Origin: Opitutales bacterium
GTDB lineage: Bacteria; Verrucomicrobiota; Verrucomicrobiia; Opitutales; UBA9783
DNA: 5,083 nucleotides
Direction of reading: 5' to 3'
Assembly (NCBI GenBank): GCA_017479315.1
Contig: JAFVCI010000012.1
Span: 1-5,083 of the forward strand
In this document: positions 1 through 5,083 of the stretch, piece after piece
Position numbering within the stretch: position 1 is the stretch's first letter
Layout of the letters: each line of letters starts with the position of its first letter
Position numbers and translations under genes: made by a program
The notes under the pieces: generated by a model
The model's database searches: none
Seen by the model: the letters and a program-made list of their open reading frames with translations, nothing else
Told to the model about the DNA's origin: nothing

Positions 1-1
1 C

Positions 2-166
2 CAAGCCGCGCTTGCAAGCGGCGCACAGGGTTTGTTTGTTGAAACGCACCCGCATCCCGAAGCGGCATGGTCGGATCAAGCCACGCAACTGCCTTTGAGA
101 CAACTGCCAAAGGCGATTGAGAAGTGCCTGAAAATTTGGGAATGCGCGCGGGCGGCGGAGGACTGA
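2..166 (+). CDS. kdsA: 3-deoxy-8-phosphooctulonate synthase (KDO-8-P synthase), C-terminal fragment
   Basis: Only the last 54 codons are inside the window; the gene begins upstream of base 1 and ends at TGA 164-166. The visible residues read GAQGLFVETHPHPEAAWSDQ followed by QLPL. This corresponds to the KdsA C-terminal signature G-(L/I)-F-x-E-x-HP-x-P-x-x-A-x-x-D, then LPL. The family condenses phosphoenolpyruvate with arabinose-5-phosphate to KDO-8-phosphate in the cytoplasm, the committed step to the KDO sugar of lipopolysaccharide inner core. The fragment ends in a short helical tail (KAIEKCLKIWECARAAED), as expected for the last helix of the TIM barrel. Related DAHP synthases share the fold, but the HPxP context favours KdsA. 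No convincing terminator follows; fmt starts 117 nt downstream on the same strand. Confidence 0.88.
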   Translation, partial: QAALASGAQGLFVETHPHPEAAWSDQATQLPLRQLPKAIEKCLKIWECARAAED

Positions 167-168
167 AA

Positions 169-178
169 ATATATATAT
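169..178. repeat. (AT)5 dinucleotide tract
   Basis: Five AT units begin three bases after the kdsA stop codon. The tract is short and AT-rich; it could ease DNA melting or simply be chance in a low-GC spacer. No function is claimed. Confidence 0.6.
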
Positions 179-238
179 GGAAGCGGTGCATGTTGTTCTC
201 TTCCGCGTTTCTTAAACGTTAACATTTCGCTTGCGGTG

Positions 239-266
239 TTGAAAATATGCCGTTGTAAGCAATAAT
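239..266 (+). promoter_or_regulatory. Possible sigma-70-type promoter for fmt
   Basis: TTGAAA at 239-244 (5/6 to TTGACA) is followed after 16 nt by AATAAT at 261-266 (5/6 to TATAAT). Transcription would begin near 273, only about 11 nt before the fmt ATG, so the AGGGTG at 269-274 could not fully serve as a ribosome-binding site on that transcript. Either the transcript has a very short leader or fmt is read through from kdsA and uses AGGGTG. The call rests on two hexamers only. Confidence 0.3.
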
Positions 267-283
267 ACAGGGTGTAGTTTTTC

Positions 284-1288
284 ATGAAACCGCGCGTTAT
301 TTTCTTTTCGGCGGACGAAATTTCAAAGCCCTGCCTGGAATTTTTGCACAACGAGCCGTCGGTTACGCTCTGCGGCATTATCACCCAACCGCAGCGTGCC
401 AAAGGACGCGGGCAAACCTTGAGCCTCAATCCGATCGCTCAATGGGCACAAACGCACGCTTTACCCTTTTACCAAGCCGAAACCATGAATGACGCGGCGT
501 TCGATTGGTTGAAACAGATCCAACCGCATCTTGTGCTCGTGATGGCGTTCGGACATATTCTCAAAAAGCGTTTTTTGGAACTTCCGCCACTCGGTATGTG
601 GAATTTGCACGTTTCGCTGTTACCGAAGTACCGCGGCGCTTCGCCCGTTCAGGCCGCATTGCTCAACGGCGACGCCGAAACGGGCGTAACGTTGATGTCG
701 ATGGTCGAGGTCATGGACGCGGGGTCTTGGTTGGCGCAACAAAAAACACCGATTGCTCCCGATGACACCGCGGTTACGTTGCGGGAAAAATTGGCGCAGA
801 CAAGTGCGGCACTGTTGCGTACGTCTCTGCCAGCGTTATTATCCGAAACTTACGTTCTCACGCCGCAAAATGAAGCCGACGCGACGTATTGCAAAAAGCT
901 TTCCAAAGCCGACGGCTGCCTGGATTTCTCGAAGCCTGCCACCTTCCTCGAACGTTGTATTCGCGCGTATCAACCGTGGCCGGGCGCGTATTTTCTCAAA
1001 AACAACGAACGCTATTTGGTACATCGGACGCACGTGTCGGCGGACAGTACGGCGAAAGAAACTTTGTTGCTTTCAAACCTTTCCGCTTCAACAAAAGAAA
1101 ACCCCCAAAAAAATACAGACCGTACAAATCAAACATACGGACAATTCCTCACGGATCCGAACCGCACCGTTTTGGCGGTGACGACGGAAGAAGGCTTGCT
1201 CGTCATCGATCGTATCCAAAAAGCCGGCGGAAAACCGATGAACGCGGCGGAGTTTTTGCGCGGAAACCGTCATTTTCTCGAGGCATAA
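284..1288 (+). CDS. fmt: Methionyl-tRNA formyltransferase
   Basis: A 334-residue protein (the family is usually about 310-320) that formylates the amino group of Met-tRNAfMet from 10-formyl-tetrahydrofolate for translation initiation in the cytoplasm. The N-terminal formyltransferase domain covers about residues 3-190. It shows the folate-site signature WNLHVSLLPKYRGASPVQ, with N107, H109 and the SLLPxxRG loop, and the catalytic Asp in MDAG (D145). The C-terminal tRNA-binding domain starts near TYCKKLSKADGCLDF (201-215), includes IRAYQPWPGAYF (226-237) and ends with the typical (G)KPMNAAEFLRGNR. Two oddities are seen. The usual N-terminal G-T/S-x-x-F-A-x-P turn reads SADEISKP, and a polar stretch about residues 252-292 lengthens the C-terminal domain. 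The ATG at 284 puts the first beta strand (RVIFF) at the expected place; AGGGTG at 269-274 is a weak, slightly distant ribosome-binding site. Next gene on the strand is plsY, 250 nt away. Confidence 0.95.
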   Translation: MKPRVIFFSADEISKPCLEFLHNEPSVTLCGIITQPQRAKGRGQTLSLNPIAQWAQTHALPFYQAETMNDAAFDWLKQIQPHLVLVMAFGHILKKRFLELPPLGMWNLHVSLLPKYRGASPVQAALLNGDAETGVTLMSMVEVMDAGSWLAQQKTPIAPDDTAVTLREKLAQTSAALLRTSLPALLSETYVLTPQNEADATYCKKLSKADGCLDFSKPATFLERCIRAYQPWPGAYFLKNNERYLVHRTHVSADSTAKETLLLSNLSASTKENPQKNTDRTNQTYGQFLTDPNRTVLAVTTEEGLLVIDRIQKAGGKPMNAAEFLRGNRHFLEA

Positions 1289-1538
1289 AACAAGTTTTTA
1301 CGCGCACCGAACGCTGTTTTCCGACATAAGGACTTCAAAATTCGATGCCCGACGAGGGGAACTTCCAAACCGCGGATACGGTTGTTTCCCCTGCCGCAGT
1401 ACACACCCGCACCGCAAATCGGTTCGAAGCGGTAACAGCGGATGTTTCGTTTTGTGTGAACATTTCGAAGATTGCCTGTAAAACTCCGATGCAATTCGTA
1501 TCGACAAGCGGATGCATTTTCCCGTACAAGGAAGAGGT
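1289..1538. other. fmt-plsY spacer with coding-like GC, no recognised gene
   Basis: The 250-nt gap is about 50% GC, like the flanking genes and unlike the other spacers here (about 30% between plsY and comM). A plus-strand frame is open from ATG 1345 into plsY (to 1746), preceded by AAGGA at 1328-1332. Two minus-strand frames are also open across the gap, one from TTG 1529 to 1335. The plus-strand peptide has no leucine in its first 65 or so residues, which argues against a real protein. I recognise no protein family, tRNA, tmRNA, RNase P RNA or SRP RNA signature. It could be a decayed gene, a long leader for plsY or simple spacer. Confidence 0.4.
1528..1532 (+). promoter_or_regulatory. Ribosome-binding site deciding the plsY start
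   Basis: AAGGA lies 6 nt before ATG 1539. The alternative in-frame ATG at 1512 has no comparable purine-rich site, so 1539 is preferred. Confidence 0.7.
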
Positions 1539-2105
1539 ATGTTCGCCGCTTTGTGCATCGGATATTTTCTGGGATCTTTACCGTTCGGCTTTTGGATCGC
1601 CAAGGCACACGGTGTTTGTATCTTCGACGTCGGAAGCGGTAACCCCGGCGCCACCAATGTTCTGCGTACGGTCGGTAAAAAAGCCGGATACACGGTCTTC
1701 TTTATGGATGCCCTTAAAGGCATGCTCGCAACATTTATCGGATTAAAACTGCAATATCCTTATGTCGGTCTTGTTGGCGCCTTGGTCGGTCACGGCTTTT
1801 CGTTTTTCATCCGCTTCAAAGGCGGGAAAGGCGTCGCCACCCTCATCGGCGGATTATTCCTCCTTATGCCGCTGCCGCTGTTGTCGGGGTTGCTTGTTTG
1901 GCTGGCGGTATTCAAATACACGCGCTACGTTTCCTGTGCCTCAATTTGTTTTGTTTTCTCACTCCTGCCGTTCTGTTGCCTCTGGAACGGCATCTCGGCA
2001 ACCCGCATGCATGCATTGCCGTTGTTTGTACTATGTGTTTGGATTCTGGTGCATCATCGTAAAAATCTTGTGAGATTATGGAGGGGGAAGGAGAATAGGT
2101 TTTGA
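1539..2105 (+). CDS. plsY: Acyl-phosphate:glycerol-3-phosphate acyltransferase PlsY
   Basis: A 188-residue integral inner-membrane protein that transfers an acyl group from acyl-phosphate (made by PlsX, not in this window) to the 1-position of glycerol-3-phosphate, giving lysophosphatidic acid, the first phospholipid intermediate. Family marks appear in order: MFAALCIGYFLGSLPFG at the N-terminus, GSGNPGATNVLR (32-43), DALKG (57-61), GHGFSFFIRFKGGKGVAT (84-101, the glycine-rich motif 2), and HHRKNLVRL...KE (172-185, motif 3 with its His, Asn and Glu). Hydrophobic segments near 3-21, 75-92, 104-126, 130-150 and 158-172 fit the polytopic topology. Length matches the usual 190-210. Start 1539 is chosen over 1512 because of the AAGGA site and because homologs begin directly with the first membrane segment. 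Odd point: where most homologs have GIDIRxxGSGN this protein has GVCIFDVGSGN. It converges with comM across an AT-rich spacer. Confidence 0.95.
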   Translation: MFAALCIGYFLGSLPFGFWIAKAHGVCIFDVGSGNPGATNVLRTVGKKAGYTVFFMDALKGMLATFIGLKLQYPYVGLVGALVGHGFSFFIRFKGGKGVATLIGGLFLLMPLPLLSGLLVWLAVFKYTRYVSCASICFVFSLLPFCCLWNGISATRMHALPLFVLCVWILVHHRKNLVRLWRGKENRF

Positions 2106-2365
2106 AGGGGGAATATAAATAGATAGAAGATTATGTGTACTTTCATGTAGAGTATTCTACAGAAAATCCTATCATAATCCCATAATATAGTTCAAAAAAT
2201 CATTATATTTCCACATAGATATTCTGAGTAGCCGCAAACAGGTTTAATGGGGATATTTTCTGCATATATAAATTCATTCATAAAATCATCGAGAAAACAT
2301 ACCCCTTATTGAAAAGAATTCTGTTTGTACCTCTAAAATCTTTGACTTCTATACAAGTTTTCCCC
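2106..2365. other. AT-rich convergent intergenic region
   Basis: This spacer between the stop codons of plsY (plus) and comM (minus) is about 30% GC, against about 50% in the genes. All six frames are broken frequently, so I see no gene. It holds a small perfect hairpin (TGTAGA/TCTACA, 2146-2161, GTAT loop) and a longer imperfect inverted repeat at 2249-2261 and 2292-2305. Neither is followed by a clean T-run in either direction, so I do not call a Rho-independent terminator, although transcription from both sides must end around here. Confidence 0.7.
2249..2305. repeat. Imperfect inverted repeat in the AT-rich spacer
   Basis: The left arm GGGGATATTTTCT (2249-2261) pairs with the right arm AGAAAACATACCCC (2292-2305) with an internal mismatch or bulge and a loop of about 30 nt. 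It could form a hairpin in RNA from either strand and might slow polymerase at the convergent gene ends. The absence of an adjacent U-tract keeps it from being called a terminator. Confidence 0.35.
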
Positions 2366-3877
2366 CTACCTCCACGCTCGATCAAAACACCGATACTGCA
2401 TCGCTTCCATCAGATGCGTTTGCTGAATGGTCTCCGCAGCTTCCAGATCGGCGATGGTGCGCGCAATTCGCAGGACTTTGTGGTAGGCACGTGCCGACAA
2501 CTGCAGTTGTTCGCAGGCGTTTTGCAGCCAACGCAGGTCTTCCTGCGAGCACGCGCCACAGGTTTCCAACTGTGCCGCGGATAGGTAGGCGTTACAGACG
2601 CCGCAACGATCTGTCTGGCGTTTGCGCGCCGACATAATTCGTTGACGTACCGCAAAGGAACTTTCCTCATCGGAGGAGCGGGTTTGGAAGGCGGACAAAT
2701 CTACCGGCTGCACTTCCAGCTGAACATCGAAACGATCCAGCAACGGACCGCTGAGGCGCGAACGGTAGCTCTGAATTTGTCGCTGCGAGCAGGTGCAGGC
2801 GCGCTGTCGGCTTCCCATGTAACCGCAGGGGCACGGGTTCATGGCGGCAACGCACAGGGCGCGACAGGGAAATGTTAATTTTCCGTTGGTGCGCACAATC
2901 GTTACAGTTCCGTTTTCCAACGGTTGCCGCAACATTTCCAACACCGAGCGTTTAAATTCCGGCAGTTCATCCAAAAATAAGACGCCGTTGTGTGCCAATG
3001 AAATTTCGCCCGGTTTCGGGATAATCCCGCCGCCGATCAATCCCGCATCGCTGACGTTGTGGTGCGGCGAACGAAACGGACGTCGGCGGTGCGTCGTATC
3101 GATATCCAATCCGCACGCTGATTGAACTTTTAAAATTTCCAACCATTCTTCATATGTCGGCGGCGGCATCAGCTCGGGAATGCATTTGGCAATCATCGAT
3201 TTGCCGCAACCGGGCGGTCCGACAAAGAGGATGTTATGGCTTCCGGCAACGGCGATTTCCACCGCGCGCTTCAAAATTCTCTGCCCGCGAACGGCACCCA
3301 AATCGTGCGCAATCGTTTCCTCATCACACGGTGCCGCTTCGGCTTTTAACGGCGAAAATTTGTCGGATCCGCGCAACAATTCCACGCACTCCTGCAGGGT
3401 ATTCATGGCATAGACTTCGATACCCTCCGCGAACACGGCTGCCGAAGCGCATGCCGACGGCAAAATAACCCCGCGCTTGTGCAGTTTTTTCGCCAACAGC
3501 GCCAGATTGAACGCTCCCGGAACGGAACGCAATTTCCCCGATAAACTTAATTCGCCGGCGATGAGGAATTCCGACGCATATTTCAAATCCGCCTGTTGCG
3601 TTGCGGCGATGACCGCCAGCGCAATCGGCAAATCGTACATCGGACCTTCCTTACGCACGTCGCCGGGTGCCAGATTGATGGTTGTGCGTGACAACGGCAA
3701 CGTAAAACCGCAGTTGCCGAGTGCCGAAAACACGCGATTTTGTGATTCCTTCACCGCCGCATCGGGCAATCCGACCATCACCCAACGCAGTTCGCCGCGC
3801 TCGCCGGTATTGACCTCCACGTGAATAGGAAGCGCATCGATGCCGTGCAAACTTCCCGATTCAATCACCGACAACAT
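2366..3877 (-). CDS. comM: YifB/ComM-family Mg-chelatase-like AAA+ ATPase
   Basis: A 503-residue protein, full length for the family (about 500-510). The N-terminal Lon-protease-like (ChlI/S16-fold) domain covers about residues 1-170, with GIDALPIHVEV, VGLPDAAVKES and TINLAPGDVRKEGPMYDLPIAL. The AAA+ module follows, with Walker A GPPGCGKS (220-227), Walker B VLFLDE (299-304), the family motif NPCPCGYMG...CTC (347-363, four cysteines) and GPLLDRFD (377-384). The C-terminal Mg-chelatase-like helical domain ends in LMEAMQYRCFDRAW. In naturally transformable bacteria ComM is a hexameric helicase that promotes branch migration during integration of incoming DNA; in most hosts the role is untested. 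Odd feature: an additional CxxC pair, C425/C428 and C440/C443. The ATG matches family N-termini, but the only Shine-Dalgarno-like AGG abuts it directly after an A-rich leader. It reads away from the outer-membrane gene and converges with plsY. Confidence 0.95.
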   Translation of the reverse strand: MLSVIESGSLHGIDALPIHVEVNTGERGELRWVMVGLPDAAVKESQNRVFSALGNCGFTLPLSRTTINLAPGDVRKEGPMYDLPIALAVIAATQQADLKYASEFLIAGELSLSGKLRSVPGAFNLALLAKKLHKRGVILPSACASAAVFAEGIEVYAMNTLQECVELLRGSDKFSPLKAEAAPCDEETIAHDLGAVRGQRILKRAVEIAVAGSHNILFVGPPGCGKSMIAKCIPELMPPPTYEEWLEILKVQSACGLDIDTTHRRRPFRSPHHNVSDAGLIGGGIIPKPGEISLAHNGVLFLDELPEFKRSVLEMLRQPLENGTVTIVRTNGKLTFPCRALCVAAMNPCPCGYMGSRQRACTCSQRQIQSYRSRLSGPLLDRFDVQLEVQPVDLSAFQTRSSDEESSFAVRQRIMSARKRQTDRCGVCNAYLSAAQLETCGACSQEDLRWLQNACEQLQLSARAYHKVLRIARTIADLEAAETIQQTHLMEAMQYRCFDRAWR

Positions 3878-3912
3878 CCTGTTTTTTTTCTAGCGAAAGA
3901 AGGTATTGCTGT

Positions 3913-3931
3913 CACGGAAAAACACGGAAAA
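3913..3931. repeat. Direct repeat of CACGGAAAA, 10-bp period
   Basis: CACGGAAAA occurs at 3913-3921 and again at 3923-3931, one helical turn apart, 36-64 bp upstream of the comM start codon. The spacing would place two copies on the same DNA face, as in some regulator binding sites. It may equally be chance in A-rich DNA. Confidence 0.45.
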
Positions 3932-3933
3932 TA

Positions 3934-4302
3934 ATGAAACAAACGAAAAAAACGGATTTATTCGGAAAAGTTTGCATCTTTACAGCAATCGCCATCAGCT
4001 TCAAAGGAAACAAGGCAAAAGACGTCCTAAACCAACCGTTTTACCGCGGCCTTATTAAAGAAATAAAAAACCATCGATATTTTAATGACTATCGCATCTC
4101 AACGCAGGCATTCCCAGAACTCATTCAAAAAAGAGAGAAGCAATCGACACACCACCTGCGACGTCTTTTGCCCGGCTTCGCCAAAAACACAAAAGAGCCA
4201 CATCACGGCTCCTCTGCACTCTCACACCTTTTCAGATACCTTTCAGAATCGCCGTACAATTCCGACCTCCACGGCATGCACGATAGGCTGTTTCACCTTT
4301 AA
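3934..4302 (+). CDS. Doubtful hypothetical ORF, divergent from comM
   Basis: An open frame of 122 codons starts with ATG 3934, only 56 bp from the divergent comM start, and stops at TAA 4300-4302. The product is basic, begins MKQTKKTDLFGKVCIFTAIA and contains a His-rich region near residues 87-100. I recognise no domain. Against it: no well-placed ribosome-binding site, its frame runs through the minus-strand terminator at 4183-4213, and it overlaps the last 60 bp of the outer-membrane gene tail-to-tail. In its favour: it is the longest frame in a gap that otherwise lacks a gene. More likely a chance ORF than a gene. If it is not real, 3878-4182 is simply spacer in which I see no other gene. 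Confidence 0.18.
   Translation: MKQTKKTDLFGKVCIFTAIAISFKGNKAKDVLNQPFYRGLIKEIKNHRYFNDYRISTQAFPELIQKREKQSTHHLRRLLPGFAKNTKEPHHGSSALSHLFRYLSESPYNSDLHGMHDRLFHL
4183..4213 (-). terminator. Rho-independent terminator of the outer-membrane protein gene
   Basis: Read on the minus strand, AGGAGCC (4213-4207) pairs with GGCTCTT (4199-4193): seven pairs including one G-U, with the 7-nt loop GTGATGT. It is followed by TTTTGTGTTTTT. It begins 29 nt after the stop codon of the gene at 4243-4986, which is where a terminator should be. It separates that gene from comM downstream on the same strand. Confidence 0.8.
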
Positions 4303-4986
4303 AATACTTTTGCCGGCGACACCTCCAAGATTAAATCTCTCTTTTAACTCAAACGCTCCCGGCATCCAACGTAAACGATAACCCGCCGTTAATTGCAAAT
4401 CGTCCGTCAGATATACGCCGATACCCGTGAACGCCTGTCCGAGAAAGCTCCACTTCCACATAACGGGCTCCCACTTCCCCGCGCCAACTGCGGGAACGTT
4501 CAACTCCGTTTTGATTTTACAGTACCTCCGTACGAGACCGCCGCCGACACCGCCGTACCAAAACGTCCGTTCTCCAAAATCCTGCAACAACGTGAAATTT
4601 CCGACCGCAAAGAAATTCTCGATATCTCCGTTTGCACGAATCGTTGTCCCCGCGATATTAACGAGCGATTCGTTGAGTTTGAATTCCCCTGTAAAATACC
4701 CAAGTTCAATACCCCAAAGCAAACGATCTTCGAAATGCGACGTCCCGAATTCAACCGAACCCGCCCAGGCGCTTTTGAGGCTCTTTTTCACACTCGCATT
4801 CGCAGTGTTCGGCGGAATGTTTAAAGAAATCCCGGGTTCCGCCTTCCCGGACAGCCACCCGCCTCTCAATATCATGTACGGACGATATTCCGAAAACCAT
4901 CCCTTATCCGCTCCGTCCGTCGCTCCCGACGCAACACCCGACAGCATCCCAACCATGCTTGCAATAAAGAAAAATTTGTTTTTCAT
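4243..4986 (-). CDS. Outer-membrane beta-barrel protein, OmpA/Opa-like size, function unknown
   Basis: A 247-residue secreted protein. The N-terminus has lysines (MKNK), a hydrophobic core FFFIASMVGMLSGVA and a small-residue cleavage region ASGA, so cleavage probably falls after residue 21 or 22. The mature part shows alternating, aromatic-flanked amphipathic strands: YMILRGGW, WAGSVEFG, LLWGIELGYFTGEFKL, IENFFAVGNFTLL, TFWYGGVGGGLVRRY, FLGQAFTGIGVYL, LQLTAGYRLRWM and a final IVHAVEVGIVRRF. Eight such strands plus the C-terminal phenylalanine (the barrel-assembly signal) indicate a small outer-membrane barrel of the OmpA/Opa/porin-like superfamily. Substrate or partner cannot be read from the sequence. 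The ATG at 4986 gives a complete signal peptide; the only ribosome-binding-like element is GGAA (5000-4997), 10 nt upstream. The leader carries a GGTA tandem repeat. A good terminator follows, so the gene appears monocistronic. Confidence 0.85.
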   Translation of the reverse strand: MKNKFFFIASMVGMLSGVASGATDGADKGWFSEYRPYMILRGGWLSGKAEPGISLNIPPNTANASVKKSLKSAWAGSVEFGTSHFEDRLLWGIELGYFTGEFKLNESLVNIAGTTIRANGDIENFFAVGNFTLLQDFGERTFWYGGVGGGLVRRYCKIKTELNVPAVGAGKWEPVMWKWSFLGQAFTGIGVYLTDDLQLTAGYRLRWMPGAFELKERFNLGGVAGKSILKVKQPIVHAVEVGIVRRF

Positions 4987-5002
4987 AGCTTTACTGTTCC
5001 AG

Positions 5003-5020
5003 GGTAGGTAGGTAGGTAGG
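5003..5020. repeat. GGTA tetranucleotide tandem repeat in the outer-membrane gene leader
   Basis: Four full GGTA units plus GG (18 bp, no interruptions) lie 16 nt upstream of the ATG at 4986. In the sense of that gene the repeat reads CCTACCTACC and so on. Tetranucleotide repeats of this kind are prone to slipped-strand mispairing, and in the 5' region of a surface-protein gene they can vary expression by changing promoter or leader spacing. The copy number here is low, so variability is a hypothesis. The plus strand also has five or more GG runs in a row, permitting a two-tier G-quadruplex. Confidence 0.85.
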
Positions 5021-5083
5021 AGGCAAGTGTTTTTTTGAGTAGGATATTTGAGGAAAAATAAGAAAAGTTTAAAAAAACGAAAA
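5021..5083 (-). promoter_or_regulatory. AT-rich upstream region of the outer-membrane gene
   Basis: The region before the tandem repeat is AT-rich, with T- and A-tracts (for example 5030-5036 and 5073-5079), and is the likely promoter location for the minus-strand gene. I cannot find a -35/-10 pair with good hexamers and 16-18 nt spacing, so no precise promoter is placed. The window ends here and the promoter may extend beyond it. Confidence 0.3.

Noticed and set aside
179..204. Possible kdsA terminator, GGAAG pairing with CTTCC
   Set aside because: Only five pairs with a 16-nt loop and no T-run directly after it.
1411..1440. GGTTCGAA resembling a tRNA T-arm
   Set aside because: The flanking five-base arms do not pair and no acceptor, D-arm or anticodon arm is present.
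1512..1538. Upstream start for plsY at ATG 1512 adding nine residues (MHFPVQGRG)
   Set aside because: No ribosome-binding site before it, whereas AAGGA is well placed for ATG 1539, and homologs begin at the first membrane segment.
2146..2161. Hairpin TGTAGA-GTAT-TCTACA as plsY terminator
   Set aside because: Short, AT-rich stem with no following T-run in either direction.
2309..3824. Several plus-strand open frames opposite comM (for example 2642-2878, 3154-3468, 3477-3824)
   Set aside because: They lie antisense to a complete, well-recognised comM gene and have no family motifs or ribosome-binding sites; they are frame shadows.
4393..5011. Plus-strand frames 4393-4824 and 4427-5011 opposite the outer-membrane gene
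   Set aside because: The minus-strand frame has a signal peptide, beta strands, a terminal Phe and a matching terminator; the opposite frames are shadows.
1..5083. Defence system, CRISPR array, transposon or prophage
   Set aside because: No arrays of repeats, no transposase or integrase frames, no terminal inverted repeats with target duplications; the recognised genes are housekeeping or envelope genes.

Overview
The window looks like a chromosomal housekeeping segment from a Gram-negative bacterium. It carries a KDO-8-phosphate synthase tail (lipopolysaccharide synthesis) and a signal-peptide-bearing outer-membrane beta-barrel protein. Genes run near 50% GC, while most intergenic DNA is clearly richer in A+T. 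The form of the Fmt N-terminus (FFSADEISKP where most Fmt proteins have a GTPxFAxP-type motif) and the gene mix fit the Verrucomicrobiota/PVC group. That placement is an impression, not a demonstrated assignment.

Layout: (1) 2-166, plus strand, the 3' end of kdsA. (2) 284-1288, plus strand, fmt, methionyl-tRNA formyltransferase, with a possible promoter just upstream. (3) 1289-1538, a 250-nt gap that keeps coding-like GC but holds no gene I recognise. (4) 1539-2105, plus strand, plsY, acyl-phosphate:glycerol-3-phosphate acyltransferase. (5) 2106-2365, a very AT-rich (about 30% GC) convergent intergenic region. (6) 2366-3877, minus strand, a complete comM/yifB-family AAA+ ATPase gene. (7) 3878-4242, mostly intergenic, with a doubtful divergent plus-strand ORF, a 10-bp-period direct repeat and a good Rho-independent terminator. 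(8) 4243-4986, minus strand, a gene for an uncharacterised 8-stranded-type outer-membrane beta-barrel protein. (9) 4987-5083, its upstream region, with a GGTA tetranucleotide tandem repeat 16 nt before the start codon.

The plus-strand genes kdsA, fmt and plsY serve envelope lipopolysaccharide, translation initiation and phospholipid synthesis. Their spacing (117 and 250 nt) does not require a single operon. The two minus-strand genes are separated by a terminator and are probably transcribed independently. I see no defence system, mobile element, CRISPR array, tRNA or rRNA. The most notable observation is the tandem repeat in the leader of a surface-protein gene, a layout resembling phase-variable loci. 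A second CxxC pair in the ComM homolog and departures from consensus in PlsY motif 1 are lesser points.
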